Notes under the pieces: generated by a model
What the model was told of the DNA's origin: nothing
Seen by the model: the letters and a program-made list of their open reading frames with translations, nothing else
The model's database searches: none
Translations under genes and position numbers: made by a program
Shown here: one piece after another, positions 24,275-36,924 of the stretch
Position numbering within the stretch: position 1 is the first letter of the stretch
How the letters are laid out: every line of letters starts with the position of its first letter
DNA from: Gelatoporia subvermispora B
Taxonomy: Eukaryota; Basidiomycota; Agaricomycetes; Polyporales; Gelatoporiaceae
DNA length: 64,000 bases
Direction of reading: 5' to 3'
Assembly: GCA_000320605.2 (NCBI GenBank)
Contig: KB445797.1
Span: forward strand, 990,474-1,054,473

Positions 24275-27200
24275 ATGAGTGGTTGCCTCTCGCATCTTTG
24301 GCGGCTTCTCCACCCAAGATCCAGGGAGAACAGAGTGACCTCTTATCAAAAACACGCAGACAGTGCTCCGGCAGACAGCGCATTCACATATACCGAGCCG
24401 CAAAGACACAATGCAGGATTAGAATTAGAAGTGTCATGGCAAGACACGGGCTGGTCAGTTCTGAAGGATGTTTTGAGGACAGTGAAGGAGAGTTGCGACC
24501 AGGTCCCTGGTCTGAAAACAGCTCTATTTATTATCATTAATGTCATGGATCGGGTAGATGTGCGTGCTCATACATAATTGCACCTTACTCTCATCGTCTC
24601 ATTCATGATCCAGGACATAGAAGATACGCAAAGCAAGTTTCTGGAAATAGCCCACAAGATCAAGGGCATTCAAAACATCATCTGTCCGTATCAATCTGAG
24701 GAGGAGATGCCTCTTTTCATGCGCGAACGTCTCAATGGTATTGCAGGGTAAGCATTTGATATGTGTATCGTTACAGAGACGCTGAATTTTGAGCTGTCAG
24801 AGAATTTCAGCATATCGCAAGCTTTATCGAACGCAAGACTGAGCGCGGAGTAGGCAAGCGCCTGTTTGAGGCGTCGGACGATAAAGACAAGATTGAGGCC
24901 ATTTTCCGTCATCTTGCGACAGTTGTAGAGACATTCCTGGTGAGGCAATTTGTGCGTGTAGATACCATGGTCTCTCGACTCACAGTTGTAGATCGACTGC
25001 AGTTTGAACATAGCACAACAAGTTGAAATCATTGCGACCGAAGGTGAGGCGCACCCGTGACCCAACCCTTAGGAGATGACTAGTATTGACTTGACAAAGT
25101 TAAGCTGAAAGAGCTCCAAGCGGTATCTGGGGCATCGATTGATGCCCAAGATGACGCCAGCGCATGCATGGAAGGAACTCGTTCACAGCTTCTAGATGTC
25201 CTGGACTATTGGGCGCGCGACTCCTCATCTGCTCGAGTCTTCTGGTTGAATGGTATGGCCGGTGCAGGCAAATCTGCCATTGCTCGCACTTTATGCTACA
25301 AGCTCCGTCAAGTCGATATGCTCGGTGGTAGCTTCTTTTGCACCCGGGGAATGGCTAATAGAGACGACGTGCGACGCATCCTCCCGACCCTCGCGCTTTC
25401 CTTGGCACGGCGTTCTCCGGCATATCGGTCCGCCTTACTTCGTGTCCTCGACAAGTATCCAGAGGCCGGACATGACAACCTGGAGCTCCAGGTGGAGCGG
25501 CTTATCAAGGAACCTCTTTGCATCGCATTTCCCAACAGCCCTCCTACGTTGGTGCTGGTGATAGATGCACTAGATGAATGTTCCGACGACAAGGCCATGG
25601 AGCGTATCTTAGCCAAGCTTATCTCCATCTCACCTCACACCCCGATCAAGTTCTTCCTGACCTCCAGGCCCGAGCCCCATATCCGTTCCAAATTTCACTT
25701 CACGCAACCTGATGTCCACTATGCCCTCCGGCTACACGAGATCGAGCAGGATATCGTCGAGGCGGATATTTCCCGCTATATTTCGGAGCGCCTTAAGGGG
25801 ATTCGAATGAATGTTACCGATGATTATCCGGATGAATGGCCGGCTCACACAGATATTGCTGCTCTCACACATCGTGCAGGGATGCTCTTCATCTACGCAT
25901 TCACTGCTATGGAATACATCATGAAGGATCCTGTAAAACGCCTCAACAATATCACCAACATTGTTGTCACTGCGGGTCAGCCCTTCAACGATCCGCTGGA
26001 TGAAATGTATGCCCTGATCTTGGGTAGGGCAATGGACCCAAAAGGCCACGAAGCTGATGAGATTTCCGCAACAAAACGGATCCTAGCTGCCATCCTCACA
26101 GTCCGTGAGCCACAGCGTTTGTTGGATCTTAGCCAGCTGATGGGCATATCTACGAAGCGCGTTCGAAAAACGCTCGACACTTTGCATGCTGTCATTCACA
26201 TCCCTCCTTATGACGATCATGGTACCGTATCCACATTCCACGCATCATTTGGAGACTACGTGACTACTTCAACGCGGTCTAGAGACTTCTTCATTGACCC
26301 ACGAACTGGGCATCACGACCTCGCACGCTCGTGCATTACAATTATGGATCGTTCGTTACACTTCAACATATCACAGATCCGGTCCTCGTGTCGCTCCAAC
26401 TTGGAACAGCCCTCCGCGACAATCCCAACGGTTATAGCATATGCGTGCTTGTATTGGCCACATCACCTGTGCGTTGCATTGCAGCCAGAATCTCTGGCAA
26501 CGGATGAAAAGGAAGGTCTGCTGAGATCTCTGGAAGAAGTGCTTCGACGGAAATTTCTCTTCTGGCTTGAGGTACTCAGTGCAACTCAAAGAGTTCACCT
26601 GGCGTCGAACCTAATCATGAGATCGCTGACAGTGAGCACAATGGTAAGTCGATGCCTTCATTCTATGACCCGGCGTTTCTGCTGACCACGAATAATGTGA
26701 CCGCCAGACTGTCAACAACCAACTCGCAACCTTCTTGCGCGATGCCAATGAATTCATCGTGTCTTGTCGTGATGTCATTGAACTCAGTGCACCACACATA
26801 TATCTTTCTGCGCTTCCGTCCATTAGTGCGACCTCAAGCATCGCCCAGGAGTATTGGCCCAAATTCCAGAATATCCCTGTTTTTCATGCTCGAGGTATAG
26901 GACGGCGACGAAATAATGTCCTCTACATCAAAGGTCACACAAATTCGGTCAGATCTGTCGCCTTTTCTCCCAATGGGGCCTTCATAGCCTCCGGCTCTGA
27001 TGATCGCACCGTTCAGATGTGGAATGCGCAAACTGGAGAGGAAGTCACCAAACCGTTCGTGGGACATACAGACGATGTCAATGCTGTGGCATTTTCACCG
27101 GACGGAGCCTACATCGCTTCGGGTTCGAGCGACATGACGGTTAGATTGTGGAATACGGTCACCGGCGAGGAAGTCAGACAGCCTCTGAGTGGGCACGACG

Positions 27201-29218
27201 GCCGCATCTGGTCTGTTGCCTTCTCTCCGGATGGGACCCTTATCATCTCCGCCTCGGGTGACAAAACCATCCGAGTGTGGGATATCATAATGGGTAGGAA
27301 TACTACCAAGCCACTGAGGGGACACGCGGGTGAGGTCAACTCTGTTGCGTTTTCACCGGATGGGACCAACATCGTTTCGGGCTCGGATGACCGTACTATC
27401 CGAGTCTGGGACGTGAAATTGGGGCGAGAAATCATCAAGCCGCTCACAGGACACGAAGGCCTCATCTGGTCTGTGATATTTTCGCCGGACGGGGTTCATA
27501 TCGTTTCGGGTTCAACCGACAGCACCGTTCGCGTATGGAATGCGAGAACAGGCGAACAGGTCCTTGCATCTCTGACAGGCCGCACACACGAAATAAGATC
27601 GATTGCGTTCCCAGCAGATGGGTCCCACATCAACTCGACGTCTACCAGTGACCATACCATGCATATAGGGAATACCAGAGTGGACAAGCGAATTATCGAG
27701 CCGCCGACAGGATATGATCCTCGTGTTTTGTCTGTCGCGTTCTCCCCAGACATGATCCACATTGCTTCGGGCTCTGCCGACAGCACAATTCGCGTGTGGA
27801 ATACAAGAACAGGCGAGGAGGTGATGAAGCCACTGACAGGACACGATGGTCTCGTCTGGTCCATCGCGTTCTCGCCGGATGGGACACACATCATCTCTGG
27901 CTCTGCTGACAGTACCGTCCGTGTGTGGGACATGCGGACGGGCGAAGAGGTTATAGAGCCCCTGGCAGGCCACAAAGACGAAATAAATTCTGTTGCATTC
28001 CTGTCAAATGGGACTCAGATCGTTTCCGGGTCAGACGACTGCACCGTCCGAGTGTGGGATACGAAAACAGGCGAGGAGGTCATCAAGCCACTGACAGGAC
28101 ACGCTGGCTTAGTCTGGTCGGTTGCCTGTTCTCCAGATGGTACCCGTATTGCCTCGGGTTCCGCCGATGGTACCGTTCGTATATGGGATGCAAGAAGTGG
28201 CGCCGAGGTCCTCAAGTTGCTTACAAGCGACGCTAATGAGATCAAGTGTGTTGCATTCTCGCCAGATGGTACAAGGATTACATCGGGTTCAAGTGATAGG
28301 ACCATCCGTGTGTGGGACGCGCAGACAGGCGAAGAGATCCTCCGACCGCTAACAGGACATGATGGCCGAGTCTGGTCTGTTGTGTTCTCGCCAGATGGCA
28401 CCCACATTGCTTCGGGCTCGGCCGACAGCACCGTCCGCGTGTGGGATGCGAGGACAGGCAGAGAGGTTATGATGCCCTTGACAGGACACACAGACATTGT
28501 CAAATCTGTCATATACTCACCAGATGGGACCCACATTGCCTCTGCATCGAGCGACAAGACTATTCGTCTGTGGAATGTGACAACGGGCGAGGAAGTCAGT
28601 AAGCCACTGGTGGGACACAGCGACTACGTCAAGTCTATTGCCTTCTCGCCGGATGGGGCCCACATCGTTTCGGGATCGGGCGACTGCACTGTCCGTGTAT
28701 GGGACACCAGGACAGGCAAAGAAGTCATCAAACCCTTGACAGGGCACAGCGGGCCGGTTTATTCTGTGGCCTTCTCCCCCGACGGAACTCAAATCGCCTC
28801 AGGCTCGAGTGACTGCACGGTCCGCATTTTCAGTGGAGTGATTAGTTCAAGTAATTCCAGTTCACCAGTATTGCCCCCATTGCGCCTAAACGATACCCAT
28901 CCGCGCCGTGCATTCGAACAGCCCGATCAAATCCCATTCCCATGGGCTGACTCTATCTCCGACATCAGTTCCGTACACAGTGATGGTCAAGTACTGGATG
29001 CGAGGGAAGAAGTCTCGTATGATGCCGTGGCTGGCTGGGTCTATGGTCCACAGGGCGAGCTCATCCTGTGGATCCCACCCGAGTATCGGGGACATCTGTA
29101 TGGGCCTCGGAATATTCTTGTTATTGGAACCTGGACAGTCTCACTAGACCTCTGTCGGTATGTCTACGGTGAAGAGTGGACGAAGTGTTATACCCCGTAC
29201 GGTAGCTCCAGCTGTTGA
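24275..29218 (+). CDS. NLR-type receptor: N-terminal helical domain, NACHT NTPase, 15 WD40 repeats
   Basis: Exon 1 is 24275-24559 and exon 2 is 24614-24747; several short exons follow, then the NACHT exon, a 64-bp intron at 26644-26707 and the WD40 exon. The N-terminus (WSVLKDVLRTVKESCDQVPG, FMRERLNGIAGEFQHIASFI) is an all-helical domain typical of agaricomycete NLRs. ACMEGTRSQLLDVLDYWA precedes the NACHT. Walker A is GMAGAGKS and Walker B LVLVIDALDECSD. A helical region leads to 15 WD40 units of 43 residues (26936-28870), then the conserved tail GWVYGPQGELILWIPPEYR. Fungal NLRs of this layout act in self/non-self recognition and cell death; the ligand-facing WD repeats are expected to vary between strains. 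No frameshift or early stop was found, so it appears intact. Confidence 0.92.
26936..28870 (+). repeat. Fifteen tandem 129-bp WD40-coding repeats
   Basis: Units of 43 codons with the core SVAFSPDGTHIASGS..TVRVWD...TGEEV. Units 3, 5, 8, 10 and 12 carry a [GR/GL][IV]WSV start, while units 4, 6, 9, 11 and 13 carry NSV, RSI, KCV or KSV starts. This suggests growth by a two-unit (258-bp) step. Unit 6 is degenerate. Fifteen units would make two seven-bladed propellers plus one. Confidence 0.9.
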
Positions 29219-30174
29219 TCTTGGCCCTTCATATTGCATCATAATACTACACATACTTTGTAGTGACGTAATTTGGTTCGCCAATTCGCTGTTGAGAATA
29301 CTCCTCTAATCAGAAGGCTGTATACACATCTGAACAACGAATACACACTGCTATTGGAACTCAAGACACGGTCTCCAAACTTCAATGATAATGCGCCACT
29401 GTGAGACCTGCACGTAGCTGAGCGCCGCTCCGTCCGATTTCTCGAAATTGATACGCCCAGGTCTTGCTAGACAGTTTTTTAGTGTTATGCGATACGATGT
29501 CCCATAGCTTGTAGCGGTAATAGAGCGGCTGGCCCGCCTGGTGACATTGCAGTGGTCTTGAGCCCCGGGACGGAGCAGATCTCTATAAGGCCTCGGAAGG
29601 TCCCTTCACTAGTACCTTCAAGCACGCAAAACGAGGGAAACAGAAACAAAAACCGTATTGTCCGGGGCAGCGCAAGGAAGTCATGGTGTTGTGTGACGTG
29701 CGATAATGATATAGAATGTTTGCCCACGCAGACACCAATTTAAAGAACTCGCTTCCTACAAGATTTGACCTAGAGGTGAGATTGTCGTGTCTGAATGGAG
29801 CAATAGACAAAGTGAACAAGAATTACATGCCTGTGCATGCCTGTACGGCGGTCGTCGACGCGGTCGCGCGCGCTGCGTGAGACACTAACTAGCGGCCTAC
29901 TCTGCTCTCCCATCGTGACAAAAGCTTACAGACACCCATACCTACTTGAGCTAGCATATAAATTTCTGCTCAAGGGACCTTTGCGTCTGGTCGGCAATAT
30001 CCAGTGCTGCAAACGCTAGTCTGTACGAGTGTCCCGAATCACGAGTGCTGTCACCCCGGGATCAGAGGCACGTCTCAGACATCCACAGCAACGACCTCCA
30101 GCTCAAGTCGGCACGAGGTGGCAATTCCCGCCTCCTCCTCTAAAAATCACAAGACACTTGTCCTGTGGTAGCCT
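29219..30174. other. Gap with no supported gene
   Basis: NLR 3' flank and the promoter of the next gene. No coding motif, RNA gene or repeat was seen. Confidence 0.5.
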
Positions 30175-32995
30175 ATGCTGAAATGCCCTGAGTTCAGCCG
30201 TCTGCCCCGTTTGAGCTCCCTGCCTCGCTCAGTGAACGTTAGCCACATCAGTTTCTTGTTCCATCCCGACTCTAACACGCTCAACCCCATAGTTCAAGCG
30301 TACAACTCCCGGTTCTCTTTCTCCTTACCTCGGGGCGCCACCCACCACCCGTATCCTTGACCCTTCACATCCCGCAGCTTCAATTCCCCGCAACAAGGTT
30401 CTCACCAGCTTCCCACATTTACGCACAGATGGCTTCCTACTTCGTGCCGTCCCTAAAGCCCTCCTGTATGCGCCCGAATCGCCATATCCCGATCCGCCAT
30501 ACGGACCGCCTGCCAAAGACGCGAGGAAGGTCAACGTCTCGCTGCTGAAGATCGTCGCGAAGCGCGGGGTTCACAAGAGCGCTGTGATCCGCTCACGTGT
30601 AAGCATCAAGTTCAAGACGGCACTGTCCATGATCGTGACGCGCGGCGCACATGCGGAGGAAGATAGAAAGGGTCGAACGAGGATTGTGTTTAGGCAGGAG
30701 GAAGCAGGGAAGGACCGATGGACGCTTGAAAGTACGTGCTATGCACTCATCAAGCCCCCGTCACTGATCTATGCATCTGGCTCGGTCTCATCTATGTCAT
30801 CTATGTGATTCTCGGCAGACTGGACATACCTCGCACACATGAACCTCGAGCTGTACCGCATGCCATATACGAAGCTCATCCCCGACCTTCGACGCTCACT
30901 TGAGATGATCAGGGCGCGTGCAGAAAAGCTCGAGGCACAGTGGAGGTCACTGCACTCGTCACGCACTCCAATCGTCGGGAGGCTGCAATCGAATATGCGG
31001 ACAAAACCTCAAGCTCAAGTACAAAACCCTCCTGCACGCCCACAAACACGGACATCTCCTCAGCATAAGCCTGGGTTTGTCCCAACGCCCCGGCCCGCTG
31101 GTCAAGACCGTTCATATTCAGAGCCTTCCCATGTGTCAGTTCCTCGTCGCGATGGCCGTCACGCTGCAGAGCACAAGCCGTTGCAGCACTCCACTTCTGG
31201 ACCTTCCTCTGCCTCTAATACTGCTTCGCACCCAAATGCACGCCACAGAGGACAGGACGCGTCTTCCCCTTATATACGTCCACGCTATGTAGGACTGAAC
31301 ACACCTACGACACTCCACAACCCGTCTCAGAGGACATCTGGACGATCATACAACCATCGCGAGTACTCGACATTGCAATGCGCCTCTCGTGCGAGTCTTT
31401 GTAGACTACCAGCGCCTCTTTCGAGTTCAATTTCTCGTCTAGCGAGCTCCTCGGCGACCAGTCCGGAAACGCTAGCAGCTCCGAAAGATGCGCCCAGTCA
31501 TCAGGGCACGTCTGCCCCTGCGGAATCCGCGCTGTTGCAGGGGGCACAGGACGAGCGAGCCGCGCAGGGTCCGCTCCACGAGATGGTGGACGAGTTGCTG
31601 CGAGACGCTGCTGCTGCGCAACGCTCAGGCTCAGGTTCTATTGAACGGATGTTTTCGGCTGCAACAAAGGACGGCCCTGCGAAAGATCCTGTACAGGATG
31701 CAGCCGCTGCACCTGAAGACACCGTGAGAGAGAGCGGGGAGATGGTGCTGGGGGAAGAGGACGAAGATGAGGAGGCCTGGAAAGTGCAGCACGAGCTGCT
31801 GCTCGCGGGGGCAGGTACGACGTTTGCAGCACCGTGGCACCATGGTGGGGTCGATCCGTTTGCGTACTGGCCTGCAGAGGTACGTTGCTTCGCTTCCATG
31901 CTTAGCCAAAATGTTTGACTTGGTGGGATCTGGGCCGCTAACCCTCCGTCCTAGCAGCGTCGAGTGGCAAATCCCCACAAACAGACGAAGCTCCAGAAAG
32001 CGGCCGCCGAAGAGGCCCAGTTCCCCTCAGTGTACGACCATGGGAACGTCACGGACCCCGTGCGTTCCCTGCGCACACAGACCTCTCCACCCCTCGGACG
32101 CCCGTCCCCAGTCATCGACAACACCATTGAGGCACGCAAGGCTGCACTGGAGCTGTTGCGCCCGACCTTGACCGAGCTGATTGCATTCTCGAAGTCGCGC
32201 GCGAGAACTCCAAGGATCGTCAACAAGCGAGTGTGGTGGGCGAGGCGGCGGAAGCTCATTTTTGATACGTGGAAGAAACAGGCACTATACAGGCGCATGG
32301 GCATCCTGTCTCATCGGGAGCTAGATGATCCAAACAGTCGCTGGCAGGAAGAGTTGAGCTTCGGTTTGAAGCCTGAAGTGGACACGCCCACGCGCGAGAC
32401 ACAGTCGTCAGAGGAGCAGGAGAATCTTGACAGCAGTGGACAGAAGAAGACGGGCATCGATTTGAAGCCTGAAGTGAGCACGCCCAGGCACGAGACACAG
32501 TCGTTAGAGAATCAGGATAGTTGCGTTACACCCGCATCCAAGACTGGGGCACCACCTCGCCCAAAGACTCGGCAAGACCTATCAGCTGGGCGAGAAGACT
32601 CTCCAAAGGATGACTTTGGGGATGGAGCGCCGTTCGACCTCAGATCTCCTGGCTTGCCACCTTCGAAAATTCCCCCGCCGCCGCCGTCGCTTGAGACTTC
32701 CTCAGAACATACCCCCTTTGGGTTCAAATCTGCCTTACCACGCAAAGCTGAGTCTCGTGAGAGACCCCGAACTGAGCGGACAAGACCTCCATCCGGACCG
32801 AATCGTGTCTCTCTGGATTTCAAGGGCAGACAACCTTTCGGATTGAGAGCTCCGCCACCCCAAGCCGAGGTAGCATCCGATGAGCTGTCGCAACTTGCAA
32901 CAATCATCAACAGTGACCCTCCGTCGTCAAAAGTGCCACAGGGAGAACAGAGCTATTTAGCCCAGACCTCCAAGCCCACACAGAGGAAATGGTAA
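30175..32995 (+). CDS. Probable mitochondrial basic protein with long disordered C-terminus
   Basis: Exons 30175-30231, 30293-30731, 30819-31879 and 31955-32995 close as 865 residues. Exon 1 encodes a basic, acid-poor leader (FSRLPRLSSLPRS) that looks like a mitochondrial presequence. The folded part, about residues 50-230, has RTDGFLLRAVPKALLYAPES, KIVAKRGVHKSAVIRSRVSI, FKTALSMIVTRGA, ENWTYLAHMNLELYRMP and LRRSLEMIRARAEKLEAQWR. The block with RSRV, K and ALSMIVTRG recalls bacterial-type RNase P protein (RnpA), which is a weak but testable resemblance. Residues from about 250 on are low-complexity, rich in Pro, Ser and acidic stretches, with a second conserved patch RKAALELLRPTLTELIAFSK and VNKRVWWARRRKLIFDTWKK. 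A short internal repeat (LKPEV.TP..ETQS) occurs at about 32366-32510. The exact function is not known. Confidence 0.72.
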
Positions 32996-35365
32996 CACTC
33001 TATCTTAAAGCCAGATGAACAGCATTCTGAAACTGATTTCAGGCGTAGGCCAAGGTCATAGCACTATCGCTAGGATGTGCCCCCAACCCCCGTTCATGCT
33101 GAAACGCACCAGTGGCTGACAGCGGCTGGGACCCATGGCGTCGACCAGCAGCGCCTCAGAGTCAAACTGTTTGCGTAGCCAAGGTCTCTTCCGGCGGCTG
33201 GTGCAGCGAAGACCGAACATTTCGAACAACACGGTTGACACGGCTTCTGATAGCGTTGTTCCGGTAGGTAGTCATATGGCGGACGGGCTCTAGTGCGGGG
33301 TGTCGTGCGTGCGATGGTGGGGCTCCACGAGTCATATGTGACGAAAGCTCTTGTCCCCAGCAGTACATAGACAGACACGCACGCGACATAGTTGTGATTG
33401 ACTTCCGGCAAACCGATACGCCACGCAAGCATTATATGACATCGGGGGATTTTGGAGCTCTGAGCGTGAGGGCGAGTGATATGATGCGGCGTCAGGGCTT
33501 CACAGGAGCCCACGAAAGGTAGTATACGAAACCGGTCTAGGCTTGGAAGCCGCAGAATGCCACATCAGCGCAGCTGGAAATGGCGCCGGATCGAAATACA
33601 AGGGCGCCATGCCACCTCATGCTGATGCGGAGTGCTTCGAATATCGTACTTGGAACTCTCGGTGCTTCGCGAAGAGGTCTTGTTCTGCCTAAGCAAGAAA
33701 TGCCGGCGGAAGTCCATAGGGACACATGGCGACACAAGGCCTTCGTTAGCCGTGCGATCGGAGAATTTGGAAGACGTGTGCATGAATTTCCCGAGGCTTA
33801 CAAGAACGAGCTGCTTGTGAGACAGCTACCTTCGCTTTGCGCACGTATATGTGGAAAGGGTTATGATTGATGGATATGACAGCTTCCATGGGATGCGCGG
33901 TGGCAAATTCGGTGTGCGGTCCTTGGATTACAAGGACAGCATGGCGCTCAGGTGGTGCGTCGGCATGTACCAATGGACTCGTCGGGCCCCAAAGATTATT
34001 ACGTGCGGTGCGCAGATCCTTCCAATACGACCGGTAGCCCGAAGTGGCTGATTTGGACATGATCTTACCTGGGAATTTGACAGAACACAGGTCCAGGTCA
34101 CTAGGATGCATTGCATTTGTCATGTTCGTCATCCACCGTGAGTTTCCGTATATCTCATTGAGAGGCGTGCGAGAATGGGGTTTTGAGAAATCGACACGGC
34201 GAGCTTCCAAGAGATACGTGCCATCCACGCGTTACTTGGAATACAAGGACAGGAAAGCGCCTCTTTGGCGGATGAGATCGGATCCCGGGCAGTCCTATCG
34301 CACGAGCTCTAGTCAACAGTAATCGCGTCGACAGTGGACGAAGGTCGATAGCAAGAGGAGCCTCTGCTGGCAGTAAGTGGTGTGTTCTGGGACGCGAGAC
34401 GCGACGCGACGCGAAGACAGAACAAGTTTTTACACGTGACCGTTCCTGGGTTGGCCGGAAGCAGGAGATCTTCGTTTCCTGTTGCCAACGACGTTCATTC
34501 CTGGCTTCAAGTTGTTCTAACAACTTCGAAGTACCATGCAGTCTCTTGGGGAGTTATTTCCGGTTCTTCTTGGTCCACTAAGCTACCGTTCTCGATAACG
34601 TTGGTCTTAGCAGGAGTTGAGCTCGCCCGGATGACGTGTGCGGAGAAGCTCGTACATATCACGATGAACCGACGCAGGGCAACGCTGGCGGTTCCAAATC
34701 GCGGCTACAATGGGAAGTCAAAGTCACCTTTCACACCAAATACAACGACAACGACGAGACAGATCTGGCAGAATGTCACACCAGGAGAAGTTCAGGCTGG
34801 GCTAGCGTCGGCGTGAGCGCGTACTGTACAAGGTCAATCCCAGTTGCGATAGCTACGGCTGCCAAAGAACCTTCTTGAGACGCAAATTGGATCAGCAGAA
34901 GCACTAGCTGAGGAGGATGGATGAGCATCAGAACCGACAACGATAGCCAGAAGCAGGAGACGCCCGTTCCACGTGCGAAACATACCCGAACCGACACAAA
35001 CGAGTCGCCAAATCCGTCCGTCCTCTTATTCCTTGCGCGTACTCGCTCACCACGCGGGCTGCTTTGTCGACTATCGTCCTTATGCTCGGAAAGGCACCGC
35101 TACGCTGGTATAAGATGCCATCGCGGAACAGCAAGTCTTGCCTCATCTGCACCGCTCTGACTTGCAGCGCGATCATCATACCCTAAGCCGCGTCCCAGAC
35201 AGGATCTCCCCGTGCATCGAAATCAATTGCATCAGACAGAGTCACCGCTCCGGCAAGCTAGACCCTGCCTATCGGAAATAGGAACTCGGCTTTCGGAAAG
35301 AGCTCTCGCGACTGCGCTGCACCCACAAGCCATACCATAAGTACAACTACCTCTAATTGCATAAA
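32996..35365. other. Gap with weak direct repeats, no supported gene
   Basis: About 2.4 kb. Short diverged direct repeats around a (g/t)gaaatacaagg-like core occur near 33587, 33925 and 34237, roughly 315-335 bp apart. Open frames of 120-160 codons exist on both strands (33746-34228 minus, 34382-34816 plus) but carry no known motif and do not join into a closed exon chain. Confidence 0.45.
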
Positions 35366-36416
35366 ATGTTCCAAGTCGCTTCACGCCCCACTGCCCCTCA
35401 CCTCGCCTCGACGCCAGAGCCGCTCATGCTGTCGCAGAGTCACTACCACCATCACCATGGACAGAGGCAGGCCCCGGCTCTTCAGCTCCCTCGCAGACTT
35501 GCACGACCGCGGTTCGAGGAGGCGTCTCGCGACGCGATCGTGGCGATTGAACCAGACCTCGCAGACGTCCCCATGGAATACATTAGGAAACACTTGGCTG
35601 GCCAAGCTAATGGGTGAGTAGGGCGGCTGGGTCTCACCTGCATGTCATACTGATAGTATTGGATATAGAATGATCACTGCCCTGAATCTGCTCAACATAC
35701 CCAGCTCGCTGCCCTCTGCGCGCCTTCCCCGTATGATTGACGTGCCCGTGCGCCCATCCTCGAACACGCCGGCCTCAGACGCCTTCCCTACGCATATCCT
35801 CGCAATTTCCTCCTCCCGCGCGCCCTCTGTACCGTCCACCCCGACGCAGATGTCCTACTTTCAGCAGATTATGGGTATCACTGCTCCTGACCCCTCGCCC
35901 ACGACCGCCCCTCTCTTTGCCGCACATGCTCTGGTGCTCGCCACGCACTGCACGCTCCTCCCGCCCCTGAAGCCTGCGCGCCCATCTGTCCGCGGTAGCA
36001 CCCTGCCCCTCCCCGTCATCCCGCTCACCGTCCCAAGCGCCGAGACGTTCCACCTCCTGCACGCATACCTCCACACGCTCCGCGCAGACCAGCTCCTGCG
36101 CTCGCTTCTTCCTTCACTCGCAACGGCACTTCCCTCGCAGGGCGCTGGCTCGTCCTCAGCGCCGACGTATACCGCGCAGTTCTCGCAGGACCGCCTAGTG
36201 CGCCTCGCACAGGCCCTCGCACAGAGTGCCGCGCAGCAGGTCGGATCGGGCGGAGCTCTCCCCGGACTCATGATGCACACGCGCGTCGTGAACGGGCTTT
36301 GGCGCAACGCCTGTGCTTTGGGCGTGTTCGACGCGGAGCTGTGGGGTGTCATGGACATCGCCTGGGAGGTCGTCCTGATGGCACTCAATCAGGCTGTCGA
36401 GCGCGAACGTTCGTAA
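35366..36416 (+). CDS. clp1: Clp1-like regulator of the mating-type pathway
   Basis: Exons 35366-35613 and 35669-36416 close as 331 residues, close to the size of Clp1 (clampless1) of Coprinopsis. Matching features are ALADVPMEYIRKHL-type residues at the end of exon 1, MSYFQQIMGITAPDPSPTTA, LPVIPLTVPSAETFHLLHAY, and the C-terminal VVNGLWRNACALGVFDAELW followed by GVMDIAWEVVLMAL. In Coprinopsis and Ustilago, Clp1 acts downstream of the homeodomain mating-type factors to control clamp formation or dikaryotic growth. It has no known catalytic domain. The in-frame TTG upstream is not used. Recognition rests on remembered family pattern, so the assignment is likely rather than certain. Confidence 0.72.
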
Positions 36417-36853
36417 AATGACGCAAAGAGCGTACCCAGCATGGGGCATCACGCAAAGAGGAGTCGTAGACCCTAATTCGCTTCGTTCATTCGGACTGCA
36501 TATAATTTGTGTTGCATACTACTTACATCTCGCATAATTGTTGTAATCGCCCCCCAGTCTACAGTCTCGGTAACATTCTGTATACCCCGTGTATCCATTT
36601 CAATATGTGTAGCTATACTGCCTCTCAATTCATCTCTCATACCACAGCTCCTAAATGCATGCTGGAGTGGGAGTGATCTGTCTGCCCTGGACTCAACTGT
36701 GGGATGATCCATGCACAACAACTATACAACGGGAGTCAGCAAAACACTCGCAGCACCCCAGTGATCGACATCCTCATTTACTGGCGAAGTGCACGGGAAG
36801 GAATTACTCGCGCGAGAGGAAACCAAAAATGCCAAAAATGAAATGAGAAGCAA

Positions 36854-36924
36854 TGCATTAAGGGGGAATCGAACCCCCGGCGGGTCGATGGCAACGACCC
36901 AGGTTACCACTACCCCATTAATGC
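36854..36924 (-). tRNA. tRNA-Gly(GCC)
   Basis: Read on the minus strand, the 7-bp acceptor stem GCATTAA/TTAATGC, D-arm GGGTAGTGGTAACC, anticodon stem GGTCG/CGACC with loop TTGCCAT (anticodon GCC), and T-arm with GGTTCGATTCC form a complete cloverleaf with discriminator A. No intron. A run of five T follows on the minus strand near 36838. Identical copies lie at 42951-43021 and 57039-57109. Confidence 0.97.

Noticed and set aside
27496..28557. Long antisense ORFs (159-180 codons) inside the WD40 region
   Set aside because: They arise from repetition of the same 129-bp unit on the opposite strand and repeat the same shadow peptide.
35775..36452. Antisense ORFs opposite the Clp1-like gene
   Set aside because: Shadows of a GC-rich coding exon; the plus-strand product matches a known family.
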